A model generated the notes under the pieces. The model searched no databases and was not told where the DNA came from. It was given only the letters and a program-made list of their open reading frames with translations. DNA of 64,000 nucleotides from NCBI GenBank assembly GCA_963971575.1, contig OZ020623.1, forward strand, positions 14,634,980-14,698,979. Direction: 5' to 3'. Position numbers and translations under genes: made by a program. The DNA is from Liopterus haemorrhoidalis. Lineage: Eukaryota > Arthropoda > Insecta > Coleoptera > Dytiscidae. Shown here piece by piece: positions 52,240 to 63,084 of the stretch. Position 1 is the stretch's first letter, and the number at the start of each line of letters is the position of its first letter.

Positions 52240-52640
52240 TCCTGTGGGGTTCATTTTCTATTCTAGATTTTCATTCTTCAATAGTTAAATTTTGGCCATT
52301 CAAAATTTTGCTTTCAATCCCTGATAAAAAGAAAACTGTGCTAAGTCCGGCGACCTAGCACGCCATTTTATTTTGCCGTCACTTCCAATCCAACATCGAT
52401 TTGAAAATGTTTTAATTATTCTGGCATTATACGCTGGGGCACCGTCGTGTTGAAATCCCTCTTCACCTGGAATATTTAGTGCATTTAATTCAGGTATTGC
52501 TCTATTTTCTAACAAATTTAGATATTTTTAGGCAGTAAGGTTTCTGTCTATAAAGGACCAATGATATGTTTTCCTACTAAACCTGCCCAAACGTTCACCT
52601 TTTCTGGCCATTGTGTTCTGGTAGTATTACATAAGTGAAG
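52240..52640 (-). pseudogene. Tc1/mariner-superfamily transposase fragment (DUF4817-associated type)
   Basis: The minus strand reads WPEKVNVWAGLVGKHIIGPL, stops, then LENRAIPELNALNIPGEEGF, QHDGAPAYNARIIKTFSNRC WIGSDGKIKWRARSPDLAQF. This is the F-QQDGAPxHxA...FPNRWIGRxGPIxWPxRSPDLTPLDFFLWG signature of an insect Tc1/mariner group. QHDG keeps the second catalytic D; in the usual LTPLDFFLW stretch the D is lost (LAQFSFYQ). It is interrupted upstream by a hAT MITE. Confidence 0.85.
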
Positions 52641-52648
52641 CACTAGGA

Positions 52649-52952
52649 CAGTGTTTCTCAATCTTTTTACTCTTGTGGCACATTTTCCAAAGAAGAAAAA
52701 TTTCGCGGCACACCTACGTAGTTATAGAAGAAGACATTTTGAATGCAGACTCCCATGTAATCAGAATATGTCAATTTTAATTCGTTATGAAAAAATCCTT
52801 CGTGTACTTTATTCTTATTAATGGTATTGTACGTATATTTAGACAATGATGTTAAAATAATCACGATGCTAGTTTAGTTTTTAAATTCGCGGCTCATTGG
52901 GAAAATTTTGCGGCACATTAATATGCCGCAGAACACCCTTTGGAAAACACTG
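52649..52952. mobile_element. hAT-type MITE, 304 bp, 8-bp duplication
   Basis: Termini CAGTGTTTCTCAATC and the complement of CAGTGTTTTCCAAAG. Flanking 8-mers CACTAGGA (52641-52648) and TACTAGGA (52953-52960) match at 7 of 8. Typical internal words GTGGCACATTTTCC and GCGGCACACCTACG. It landed in the Tc1/mariner-type pseudogene at 52240. Confidence 0.85.
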
Positions 52953-52960
52953 TACTAGGA

Positions 52961-53179
52961 GAAGAACGATTTTCGGTAAATAAATCGACAACTTGTCTTA
53001 AACTAAGGTACCGCAGTATATGTACCTTAATGTACCTTTAAATGGTACATTTTTATTGTACCACTTCACTAATTATACTTGTTCCGAATGCTATACATAA
53101 AACTTTACTTTTAAGCAAATGTAATTTATAACTGATACTAAGTATAGTTAACTAATGACAAGTTGACAATTTTAATTTT
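52961..53179. other. no feature identified
   Basis: Short AT-rich stretch with a GGTACATTT/AATGTACC hairpin near 53018-53052. Confidence 0.35.
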
Positions 53180-53330
53180 TTTGTTTCAAGTTAATGGCCT
53201 TTTCTACAGAGGCAATTAGCCAAGACAATTCTAATTTTATTTAATGAAAATACCATGCCTAAACAGGATTTTAATCTGAGACTTTAGCAACGTGGGCACG
53301 TGTATTACCACTACGCTACGCCGGTCGGCA
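53180..53330 (-). mobile_element. tRNA-derived SINE, copy 2
   Basis: On the minus strand: TGCCGACCGGCGTAGCGTAG TGGTAATACACGTGCCCACG, then a decayed B box (TCAGATTAAAATCC) and the body TTGGCTAATTGCCTCTGTAG. Same family as 4591-4755. Confidence 0.8.
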
Positions 53331-53454
53331 AAGTTGACAATTTCTATTCTATTTTAAAATAAATGCATTTTACATTGCTGTCAATCAACGGTTCTAATAG
53401 AAATTAAACCTCTATGTTCTATGATAAAAAAACTCACGGTATATTGTGTTACAA

Positions 53455-53680
53455 ACCTTTAAGCGGGAAACCTTTAACGGAACTAAATGGAATTTAAATT
53501 TTATTAAGTTACCTAACTAACTTTTTATATATTAAAGTTGTCTTTTGCTAACCAAAATGACCAAAAGCTTCAATCTATCGGTAGAAGTGACTCGATTTGA
53601 ATATCTAGCCTAAACCAAAGAAACCGACTATAACTTGAACAGAAAACTTGAAAATATATATATATATATATATATATTCA
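53455..53680 (+). mobile_element. U-family MITE copy plus (AT)n
   Basis: U blocks GCGGGAAACCTTTAACGGAA CTAAATGG, CTTTTGCTAACCAAAATGAC CAAAAGCTTCAATCTATCGG and GCCTAAACCAAAGAAACCGA CTATAA end near 53635; an (AT)n tract follows at 53653-53677. Confidence 0.6.
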
Positions 53681-54094
53681 GTGGTGGGAATACGATGAAC
53701 AGAATAGACTTGTAAAAACAGGCGCGTACCTAAGAATTTTTCTTGGGTGGGGGCTCAGAAGACAAAATATTTTTAACGGATAGGAATTGGAAAATTACTG
53801 ATCTACAAAAAAAAAATGTCCTCACTTCAGAAATATAAGTGGGATCTAAAACAAAGATCCCTGTTTTTGGTGACCTAAAAAAAGTCCTCAGTTCGAGTAT
53901 ATTCCTGAAAAACATAAAAACCACGTGTCTTTTAGCCCTGGGGCGGGGGGAGAGAAACGGTCGAGTCCCCCCCTTAGTGCGCGACGGTGTAGAATGATAT
54001 AAAATTAATGAAATGTTGGTATTATATTAGGGGGACAGGGAAGAAGTTCCTTATTTTAGAGTACAAAATATTTTTTTTTCAAAAATTTTATTAT
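53681..54094. other. no feature identified
   Basis: GCGCGTACCTAAGAATTTTT...CAGTCCTCA-type sequence (53722-53995) may be an old repeat; no gene. Confidence 0.35.
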
Positions 54095-54425
54095 GTATAA
54101 TTACAAAATATAATTTCCATCATTATTTATTACGGCTTTCCAACGTTGTACTAATTTTTGATACCCTCTTTGTAAAAGTTTTCTGGTTTTGACTTAAAAT
54201 AACTGATCAGGTGATTTTGTACATGGGTGATATTTCGAAATTTTTCTCTCTGAGTGTATGTCCCATAGACCTAAATAGGTGAAAATCGAAAGGCACGAGA
54301 TCGGGTGAATATCCATGTAGAATAATTTCCCAGTTTAAGTCCTGAATTTTTAACGGGTTATTTTGAGTGTGGACGTGCATTGTCATGATGAAAATTATTC
54401 CTTTTCGGTTAAATTTGGACGTTTT
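54095..54425 (-). pseudogene. mariner transposase C-terminal third
   Basis: The minus strand reads FHHDNARPHTQNNPLKIQDL NWEIILHGYSPDLVPFDFHL FRSMGHTLREKNFEIS, a frame break, then YKEGIKKLVQRWKAVINNDG NYIL. Both the second (HDN) and third (FDFHLF) catalytic aspartate contexts survive. It is a different mariner lineage from the other copies here. The N-terminal two thirds are absent. Confidence 0.85.
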
Positions 54426-55105
54426 TTCTTTAGTTTATGATTTAGTCTGTCTAATTGTTGAACTAAAATCTAAATTTTCAATTTTTGATTAAGTTTTATT
54501 GTATTAAGGTTATATTAATTCAAAAGTTAGAAATGTCTGATTGTCAGATTTGAAATTAACATCTCAAAATTGTGATTATATAATATTAATGTCAATAAAT
54601 TGTTAAAAATTTTGAAAGGTACCGTTTCAGAATTACCACCCTAAGATGATAACTATATAATATACAAAATTTCCTTCTTAGTTACGTATTACAAAATAAG
54701 ATATATATTTGTGTGTCAAAAAATAGCAATCGGAGAATATTATGAAGCAAAAAAATCTTATTCCATAAGAAAGTTATTAATTATTAAATATTAAACAGTT
54801 TCAAACGGCGCTCTTTAGTAATGTAGCTGATCACTGGAGTGTCATAGATTAATTTGTGTGCTAATGATGGCAATAATACCCATTCCTTTTTAATTTTCGT
54901 TAATTTTTAATACAGATGATCAAAATATAAAATGATATAAACAACTTTTTAACAAAATTAGCAAGAGATAACATGAATGAATGTTCACGCACTCGAGAGT
55001 GAGATAAATTTACGTCAAATACTAATAAGCAGAACATACACTAGCGGCAGCTACGTCACGGTGAGGTAAATTTTAAAATGCAAAAATATAATTATTTATT
55101 GCCAA
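54426..55105. other. no feature identified
   Basis: AT-rich sequence, no motif-bearing frame. Confidence 0.4.
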
Positions 55106-55109
55106 AATT

Positions 55110-55365
55110 ATAACGGAATTTATAAAATTAAATATGCTAATTTGTGTAAAAACTGCTTAATATCCATAAAAAGAATCTTTACAGTTTGAAAACATACATA
55201 ATAAAGATCAAAAACAACGTATCGTTATCGAAGTATATAAAATCAGGCGTACCACATGGCAGCATTCTCGGACCAATCCTAGAAAAATCATAACGAAATT
55301 TACAAAATTTAATATGCTAGTGTGTAAAAACTGCTTAATATTCATAAAAAAAAGAACACTCTACA
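55110..55365 (+). repeat. LINE RT scrap flanked by direct repeats of about 70 bp
   Basis: AAATATGCTAATTTGTGTAA AAACTGCTTAATATCCATAA (55130-55175) recurs as AATATGCTAGTGTGTAAAAA CTGCTTAATATTCATAAAA (55309-55350). Between them, 55197-55285 encodes NNVSLSKYIKSGVPHGSILG PIL, the RT motif SGVPQGSxLGPxLF. Only about 30 codons of RT remain. The direct repeats could reflect a tandem duplication that caught the fragment, or an unequal exchange. Confidence 0.65.
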
Positions 55366-56214
55366 GGTCTATTCTATTCTATCATTACCAATAGAACAAT
55401 TCTATTGGTGGTTGCCTAGTAATTATTGTTTTTTAGTCATAGAATAAAATTCTGTCGCAAAAATATTAGTCGTAATCCTACCACAGAATGGAATCGTAAG
55501 TTTTTTTCGCATTTAATATTTTTTTCCAAATTTCGCCAGCAGTTTAGCTTCTTCAATATTTTTAATGTTGTATATATTGTATATGTGAAGTTTTAACAAT
55601 AATTTAATAAAACTACAATGTAAAATTGATTCTAACTTAACATATCTTAACCCAGTAATACTGGAGTAATTTTTTCTACGAAACTTTGCATAAAATGAGT
55701 TACACTGTGTATTTAAAATACCTAACTAAGTTTTTTGATTATGTTCGTAGCATGATCCACTCTCGTAATATTTATAGTAAGTTTTCAATACGTTCGCGAC
55801 ACGTAGATTTCAAGCGAGCATTACGTTACATAGTACATTACAGAATTGCCTCGCTAATCTGGATCCAGCTTATGATAACAAGTTCCACAAAAGTGTGGCT
55901 GCGGTATCCGTTTTTATTATTAGACAGTTACACCACTTATAACTTTTTTCATAATAAAAATTCACTTTAAAATTAATTATGAAAATCGGTGTCAGGTGCG
56001 TATATATTTACAAATGTACATTTATTTTCGAACAAAAAAAAACATTTTATATAAAAAAATATATATTTTTGTTCCTCGTTGTTGAGGGACGGATTACTGG
56101 ACGCGTCGAATCAGCGAGGGCCGGATTATCAAAAATATACTGTACTTTAATTATTCCTCTAAAGAATAATATATAATCTAAATAATTTGATTGGTTTTGA
56201 AATAATTTACAAAA
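55366..56214. other. no feature identified
   Basis: A 94-codon frame at 55686-55970 has no recognised domain. GAGGGCCGGATTATC at 56116 may be a hAT-like terminal word. Confidence 0.35.
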
Positions 56215-56695
56215 CTACCATTAAGCATTCCAAATGTTTGGAAATATTTCTAGTTCCATTTGTTTCTAAATTTAGTTTGGAAATTGGAAATCAATCATAA
56301 CATCTTTCTATATTTTTTCTCTAACTTATTTGGATCTCTGATTTTAATCTTCTGGATTTTTAATTTGGAAGCATTCTTTTCAAACCCATTTATTTAAATG
56401 CAATCTTTGATTTTCGATATCTGAGGTATATTTTTGGAAATTTTATTATTTTTGAAGTTTGTTTACGATTGAAGTTTGCTTTTGGTAACTCAAAAACCTC
56501 ATTTAAACGTTACAAGTTACTAGTTTTCAAAATCTAGTTAATTCAATCATAGAAACAGACAAAATGCATATATAGTCGATTTTGTTTAACAAAAACCCAC
56601 TTCATTCGTTTAAAAATGAACTAGTCACAACTTAAAAATATAAAAATTTCATTTAGTTCCGCTTAAACCTTTGGAATAGCCTATATGTGTTTTAA
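56215..56695 (-). mobile_element. U-family MITE copies
   Basis: GCATTCCAAATGTTTGGAAA TATTTCTAGTTCC at 56226-56258 and, in inverse orientation, TTTCATTTAGTTCCGCTTAA ACCTTTGGAATAGCCTATA at 56646-56685. Two ends of U elements, possibly one enlarged element. Confidence 0.5.
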
Positions 56696-56846
56696 ATCTT
56701 CTTCTACGTCGTTTTCTTGAAAGATATTCTTTTTAAGAACATAATTCGAAAAAAGGAACGAAATTCTAATAACCGATTAAGTGAGGTATTTGATCATTTT
56801 GTTTAGCAAAAGCCCACTTCTTACCTTAAAGAGAGCATATTAAAAC
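56696..56846. other. no feature identified
   Basis: A U-like word (TTTGTTTAGCAAAAGCCCAC) lies near 56799; nothing else. Confidence 0.3.
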
Positions 56847-56849
56847 TAA

Positions 56850-57413
56850 CGCCGCATTCAGAGCTCTTTAAATTAACACATTGTAAACTGTTCGTTGTCA
56901 CATTGTGTGTTATGTTTTTATACAGTGTTTTAACGTTCTACGCACAGTAGTTAGAAATGAGTAGGTTACGAATAGTCCGACACCTGTGTGTCTTTAAACC
57001 AACTACATGGCTTCGTAAAATGTTTTCTATCATCGTTTTTATAATTCCGCTGTTCTAGATTTAAACTAACTAAACCTAATCTAATTACCAAAATTGATCA
57101 TATTTACTGTTTGTCTTTGTAATTTTGAGCAAGATTTGTTAATTATGACATTTTGTTAGGTTATGTAAAGGCATACAATATCTACGGGGTCTGTGATAGA
57201 ATGCGATAGCCAATGTGTTTATACTGTCTGTCTTATTAAAATAACCCACAAGCTATAAGTTTAGAAAATTATCCACAATCCACAACGAACAACGTTTTTA
57301 ATTTAGAGGTCTGAACGGTTTCACGTCTTACCATGTAACAAACTGCTAGTGACATTCAACAGATAACAAGCTACAGTCTATAAGCTATTGATTTAAGAGC
57401 TCTGAATGCGGCT
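56850..57413. mobile_element. Harbinger-type MITE, 564 bp
   Basis: CGCCGCATTCAGAGCTCTTT AAATTAACA at the left and TTTAAGAGCTCTGAATGCGG CT at the right are the same termini as the 211-bp MITE at 17799-18009. Flanks are TAA (56847-56849) and TTA (57414-57416), a degenerate TWA pair. The longer interior shares a segment with 5405-5482. It is non-coding. Confidence 0.75.
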
Positions 57414-57416
57414 TTA

Positions 57417-57660
57417 AAAAATTAAAATTCCAGTTAGTTCCGCTTAAAAGTTTGGAATACCCTATAGGTGTCCCATAATTCTATCTGCGTAGCCTGATTT
57501 TTTGGTTTATGCGGAACTAGAATTTAAATTCTAGTAATTTTTACCGATTAAGTAAAGCTTTTGGTCATTTTTTTTAAAGCAAAATTCTACTTAAAACCTT
57601 TAAAAGAGTGCTCATGACAACTTAAGCAATTTGACAAATTCTTATGCTTATTTAACTTAA
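57417..57660. mobile_element. U-family MITE copies
   Basis: AATTCCAGTTAGTTCCGCTT AAAAGTTTGGAATACCCTAT A at 57424-57464 (inverse), then GGTTTATGCGGAACTAGAAT TTAAATTCTAG at 57502-57532 with the CGATTAAGTAAAGCTTTTGG TCATTTT block. Confidence 0.55.
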
Positions 57661-57699
57661 TTTTCCCCATGTTTCAAATGGATAAAATTGTTAATTCAC

Positions 57700-57905
57700 A
57701 AAGGTCCGGTTCTTCCACATTCAGGTAAACCTCTAGGTAACTATCTGACAGATAAGGTTATCTGGAGTTCATGAGTGAATTCAATACATCGTCAATAGAT
57801 AAATTTGTATTGATGACATTTATTCAACACAGAAAGTATCACATAACCTTATCTATCAGATAGTTACCTGGAGGTTCACCTCAAGGTGGAAAGACTGGGC
57901 TTTGT
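57700..57905. mobile_element. MITE with inverted repeats of about 60 bp
   Basis: GGTCCGGTTCTTCCACATTC AGGTAAACCTCTAGGTAACT ATCTGACAGATAAGGTTATC TG pairs with the right arm (complement: CCAGTCTTTCCACCTTGAGG TGAACCTCCAGGTAACTATC TGATAGATAAGGTTATGTG). The total is about 206 bp. The ends lie near ACAAAG...CTTTGT; the duplication is not clear. Confidence 0.75.
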
Positions 57906-59134
57906 TTTTAAAACATCTTTGTTAAAAATATGGTTCAAAGTCTGACTATTTTTTCCATTATTTAAAACTGAAAAAATATCAACTTTTGGTTCGAAATTCA
58001 AAAAAATTGATAAAGCCTGCAATTTTAAAACAAATTTAAAAATAATTTTTACACTGAAAAATACTCGAAATCCAAAAGTAATCAGCGTATGGAGAAATGT
58101 TAAAATTTGAAACAATGAATGTGAAAATACGAAAAAAAAAAAAAAAAAAAATTCAGTAAGAAAATGGTTTTTGCTTTATAAGCAGAATAAATCTGAGAAA
58201 ATTGATTTTTTAAACAAAAGTACCAAGTTGAAATCTCCAAAAATTATACATAAAGATATTTTACAAAAATAATTGTTTTGAAAACGATGGACAAATATTT
58301 TGGAAAAACTGAAAAAGAGCAAATTACATTGTAAAAATCCAAAGATGCTGAATAACCTATACTAATATGGATAATGGATTAAATGGACTTTTGAAAAAGA
58401 CTTGAATTTTTATGAACTATTGAAAAAGTCATAAACGTCCCAACGTGGCTTTTGTATAGTGCTGGAAGTCTAGTATTTACTGAATTATGCCTTATGGGTC
58501 AGCTATAGTCTTGTATTTAAAAAAAAAAATACTAAGCAATGTATGCTCTTATTTTGACATTATAAAAGATTACAATTTCTGATCAACGATTTTTGAATTT
58601 CTATGAATCATAAAACTCTTTAAAAAATAAGAAAATAAAGTTCTACTACTCTTGTAAACCAAATTTGACTAACAAAGAATGAAAGTATTCGACAAAATAA
58701 CACTATTCTTCATAATTCGAAGAGGATAAACCAAAGAGTCACAAAGAAGAATTTAATTTTAAGGACATTATTAATAAAAAAGTGAATAAACTATTATAAA
58801 CAATTGTGAAGTGAAATAAACATTTAAAATAGTGAAAAACTGTTAATAACTTTCCTAAAATCAATCTTTGTAATTTTTTCTAGTTTTTCTAGTTTAAGAA
58901 TTCTTCAAAGGATGAAATATGAAAATATTTTTATCCTAAACATTTTATATATATTTTTTATTAATATAATAAAAAATATGTATATTTTGAATTAAGATTT
59001 TGTGAAAAATATTTTTATTAAGTGTAAATAAAATGAAGTTTTAAAAATTTTGGAGTTTTTATTTCTTAAAACCTATATATGTCAGTAACTTAACTAAAAA
59101 TATTGTAAAAAAACATAAAGCAACAAAACAATGA
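57906..59134. other. AT-rich, no feature identified
   Basis: An A-run of about 20 bases is at 58131-58151. No gene-like frame. Confidence 0.4.
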
Positions 59135-59303
59135 TTTTTTTTTATTATTATGTTTTGTTTCACATTAATGGCCTTTGCTACTAAGGCGATTAGCCAGGAA
59201 AATTCAATTTTTTTGTGTTGGATGCCATGCCTGAATGGGATTCGAACCCGAGACCTTGGCAACGCAGGGCACGTGTATTACCACTACGCTATACCGGTAG
59301 GCA
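59135..59303 (-). mobile_element. tRNA-derived SINE, copy 3
   Basis: Minus strand: TGCCTACCGGTATAGCGTAG TGGTAATACACGTGCCCTGC GTTGCCAAGGTCTCGGGTTC GAATCCCATTCAGGCATG. It has the best preserved A and B boxes of the three copies; the body TTTTCCTGGCTAATCGCCTT AGTAGCAAAGGCCATTAATG ends in an A-rich tail. Confidence 0.85.
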
Positions 59304-59639
59304 ACAATGAACTTCAACGAATATAAAAAAAAGTTTAGAACAAAATTACATCTAATTTACGCAAAAATAATCATCCATTTTGGAAAATTAGCAGAACTGA
59401 AGTAATAATAATATTTTTTTCGTTAATTGAAGCGAAAATTATATTTTTTCCGAATTCGAAAAATTGAACAATTTTGCAGCGCTCTAGCAGCAAAACCACT
59501 CATCTCACAAAAAATCTTATAAATACTAAATTATTGAGAATTTATTTCTCTTTAATTTAGTATAGATATATTTTTTTCGAATTTTGCCCTGGAACGGAGA
59601 TATTTGCAAAAAACATTTTTTTGCACATTTATCTCGGGA
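59304..59639. other. no feature identified
   Basis: AT-rich flank between the SINE and the mariner relic. Confidence 0.35.
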
Positions 59640-61000
59640 AAAAAATTACCTCGAAAACCACCTCAAAACCTGTTGACCACGTGTTAAAAACTTTTTCCCA
59701 CTTTTCAGTTGGTACTTCTGCACAGGTTTGGTCCCAGGCTGCTAGAAGCTCATTATCGCTCTTAAAATAGAGGTCTTTAAGCCATTTATGAAAGGGTAGA
59801 GTCCAAAATCACAAGGAATAAGATCTGGACTAGACGGAGGATAAACACTTGTTGTCCAGAATTATTCAAAAATTCTTTAGTTAGTTGAGCTCAATGCATG
59901 GATGCATTATCTTCATGCAAGCGCCAAGTGTCAAGGTTTTAATGTGGCCGTTTTGAAGAGACTGAATTAACTGAGGCAAACAAAACTCAACGTACCACTT
60001 GGCCGGAACTGTTATTTTGCTCTTTTAGAAAAATTCTCGTAATAATCCCACACTTTCCGAGGAATACAATAATTTTCTTTTTCACAGATTTTGATTGTTT
60101 TACCGCAGTTGGAGTTTCGTCTTCAAAGAGTCATATCTTTTTTCTTGACTTTGATGGCACATCATAATAATAAAGACATCTTTCGTCCTCTGTCACAATA
60201 GAGTTCACGTATTTTGAGTGTCCCATTTCAGTTTTTAATAACATTTTGACTTCTCAACTCTTTCAACTCTTATTGCTGTTTGAGCATCAGTCAGGTTGTG
60301 GGGTACCGATAGAGTCCAAACTTTCCTAACTTCCAGATGGTCGCGAAGAATTGGATAGCTGGGGTATTAATGTGCAAAGACTCCTCTATCTGCCTGTGTG
60401 TAATTCGCTTATTTATGCTCTTATAGAACAGTTCTGAAGAATGCGACAGTAATTTACTTTTTCGTAGATCTTGATTGTTTTACCACGGTTTCAAAGAGCC
60501 ATATCTTGTTTCTTGACTTTAATGGCACATTTTAATAATAAAGCCATGTTTCGTCCCTTGTCACAATGGAGTCCACGTATTTCGAGTGCCCCATTTCAAT
60601 TTTTTTAACAAGTTTCGACACCATTAAATTCGTATTGCTATTTGCGCATGTGAGATATCCATAGAGTGCAAACTTTCCTAACTTCCAGATAGTCGCGAAG
60701 AATTGGATGGCAGGTTTATTAATATGCAAAGACTCATCTAACCGCCTGTATGTAATTCGCTTATTTTCATCGAGCAGTTTTTTAGCCGAAGCAATATTTA
60801 CAGGAACTGTTTCACTGGAACTTCCTGGACGAGGATTATCATCTAGGTTACTAATGTGCAAAGACTCCTCTATCTTCCTGTGCATAATTCGCCTATATTG
60901 CTCTTCTAGAACAATTCTCGTAATAATCTTTCGCTTACCGATATACAATCATTTTCTTTTTCACAGATTTTGATTGTGTTACCGCGATTGGACTTTCTTC
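59640..61000 (-). pseudogene. mariner transposase, rearranged with internal duplications
   Basis: The minus strand carries, from right to left, HTH-like RITYRRLDESLHINKPAIQF, SIVTRDETWLYY (first aspartate context), later LHEDNAS-like and SSPDLIPCDFGLYP pieces (second and third contexts) and ELLAAWDQTCAEVPTEKWEK VFNTW at the C-terminus. The cleanest frame is 60948-60532. Segments around the TRDETWLYY/HTH region occur two to three times (60045-60440, 60430-60760, 60850-61000), so the gene has been tandemly duplicated internally. Stops and frameshifts are numerous. Confidence 0.78.
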
Positions 61001-61029
61001 GACTTCCTCACGATACGTCGGTCGGCATT

Positions 61030-61345
61030 CACCAATTTGAGTTCGTATATTTTGGAGGTTTTTGATACAACAAGAAATTATTCTGTCGACCATCTGAAAG
61101 CCTAATCGCCCACTTTTGGGTGGTATCACCATGGTAGGAGACCGGTAGAGAATATCATGGCACTTGAATGCTGCGACACGAACTCAAATTAGTGAATAAT
61201 TTGAGTTCGTATATTATGGAGGTTTTTGAGACAACAAGAAATTATTCTGCCGACCATCTGAAAGCCTAAATCGCCCTTTTGGGCGATATCACCATGGTAG
61301 GAGATCGGTAGAGAAAATTATGGCACTTGAATGCTGCACGAACAG
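61030..61345 (+). repeat. tandem duplication, unit about 165 bp
   Basis: TTTGAGTTCGTATATT(T/A)TGGAGGTTTTTGA, then CAACAAGAAATTATTCTG, CGACCATCTGAAAGCCTAA, TATCACCATGGTAGGAGA and GGCACTTGAATGCTGC occur at 61037-61173 and again at 61200-61343. The first copy continues the mariner relic, so this is part of the same rearranged locus. Confidence 0.85.
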
Positions 61346-61929
61346 GTTGAATACCCTATTTCTATTTCTCTCTTTCTCTCTCCATCTCTCACAATTCTCC
61401 CGTTTGTTTATTGAAATAAACACGTAATAAATAAAAATACGTTTTCAAAAATGGTATTTTAAATAATTTTAAACACCTTTATCCCCCTGAATTAACTTGG
61501 TCTAAGTAAAATTATTTTAACCTATTTAATATAATTAAAATTAGTATTAAGTTAGTTACTGTGTTGACTTGGGTAGTATGTCGATAATTACGTAACATAT
61601 TAAATCAGTGATTCAGAGGAAGTTTTAGAGTTGACTACCCACAGGACAAGTATAGAGAGACAGATCCTTGCACTAGGATAAATGTGTAATTGACTTAGTT
61701 TTGAACATGTAAGAAACTTATATATAGGACGTCAATGACAAAACTGGTGGGGAGAGATAGGTACGAAAATGTATGTCTCTGCTAAAGTCCACGAAAAATA
61801 AAATATACCTAATTTGTAAGATAATACTTTAAATTAATATAAGCATTTATAAAGGGTAGCCCATCGGGTACGCCGGATTTAATTTTGAAATGAAACGCAG
61901 TAAATTATAATTTAATTGGGAAATTTTTA
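61346..61929. other. no feature identified
   Basis: A CTCTCTCTCC tract is at 61370-61390; otherwise AT-rich. Confidence 0.4.
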
Positions 61930-62345
61930 TTGATTTATAAAGTAGACATGTTGACATTAATTATGGAATACGATTTCGGCGAAATGGCCGCCTCGGCTGT
62001 GCTGGCATACCCTGACCATTTTGATAAAATTTTCGAAGACTTTGCAAGGCAGTTGAGTCAATTTCAGAAATAAAGCGTTGGATCTCTGTTTTCAGTTTAG
62101 GAATTTATAGTTTGTTAGCATAGACCTTGGACAAAAACCCCAGAGGAAAAAATCGCATAGCGTCAATTCGCAGGATCTGGCCGGCCAATTAACGTCAGCA
62201 TTTCTGGAAATGACACAACCAAGACAATGTTGTCTTAAAAAATCAATGGTTTCTCTTGCTGTATGGCATGTGGCACCATCCTGTTGAAACCACATTTCTT
62301 CGAGGTCCATGTCGTCCAGTTAATCTCACAAAAAGTTAGATATCA
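61930..62345 (-). pseudogene. Tc1/mariner-superfamily transposase, C-terminal part
   Basis: Minus strand: MDLEEMWFQQDGATCHTARE TIDFLRQHCLG, ISRNADVNWPARSCELTLCD FFLWGF, then past a stop FISEIDSTALQSL-like and VRVCQHSRGGHFAEIVFHN. The WFQQDGATCHTAxxTIxxLR...ISRNGxVNWPPRSCDLTPxDxFLWG and C-terminal C..xRGGHLxEIxFH motifs are those of a widespread insect group. The N-terminus and first aspartate are missing. Confidence 0.88.
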
Positions 62346-62486
62346 TGGCACGATATCGTATTCCATTTACAGTTACAGCTTGGCTAGACTCATTCGCCAA
62401 ATTTGTAAAATGTTTTAAGAATAGCAATACGTTGTTCTTTTATATAACCTCAATAACAGCAGATGACAATTGTCAAATATTAAGCG
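62346..62486. other. no feature identified
   Basis: Probably more of the same element's degraded coding (62346-62460). Confidence 0.3.
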
Positions 62487-62555
62487 GCGTCCACACTATG
62501 CCGCAGTTTGCCAGTTGGCAAGGCCAGTTGGCAAACTGCGGCATAGTGTGGACGC
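62487..62555. repeat. perfect GC-rich palindrome, 69 bp
   Basis: GCGTCCACACTATGCCGCAG TTTGCCA at 62487-62513 pairs exactly with TGGCAAACTGCGGCATAGTG TGGACGC at 62529-62555, around GTTGGCAAGGCCAGT. Further GCCAAC/GTTGGC and GCCAGCGGCATGCC words continue to about 62670, so a larger MITE may be present. Open frames across it are products of the palindrome. Confidence 0.9.
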
Positions 62556-63084
62556 GACCGTTGGCACATGCCATCGTGCCAGCGGCATGCCAACGAGAAT
62601 CGCTCGAGTGTCGGTCTCCTTCAAAGAAAGCCGATAAGAACTGTGAGTGGGGACGTGCCAACTGGCATCACGCGGCTTTAGGCTTAAATTCAGGTTGTGA
62701 TTCAGACGCATATGAGCAACGTTGTTTATAGATGGAGTGGATAAACGAAAAAGTGTTTAATTTGATCAATTTGTACCGGGCTCGTCCTGTTTTGTGGGAC
62801 TGTCGTTTAAAGGACTATAAAGACAGGAATAATGGGCAAAAGATCATAAAAAACTTAACAAAAAATCTCAAAAATAATAATTTATAAACCATTCGCGGAC
62901 CACTAAATATTATTATTAGTAAAATTTTGTTTGTTATTTTTATTACGGAAATTTTGATATAAAGCTAAAGAAGCATTATTTTCGGATATTTTTGGAGAAT
63001 TTAGTATTTTATCTTCCGGATTATATGGAATTCTGCTCATCTGGAAGGGCGTCTGCCTTGTTGTTCGGATTACACATTCAAATA
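62556..63084. other. GC-richer repeat tail, then AT-rich
   Basis: 62556-62690 is GC-rich and shares GTGCCA/TGGCAT words with the palindrome. The rest shows no gene. Confidence 0.4.

Noticed and set aside
55686..55970. 94-codon frame
   Set aside because: AT-rich codons with no motif; compatible with chance in 70-percent-AT-like DNA.
62345..62731. Overlapping frames on both strands
   Set aside because: They run through a perfect palindrome and GC-rich repeat tail and show no recognisable protein.
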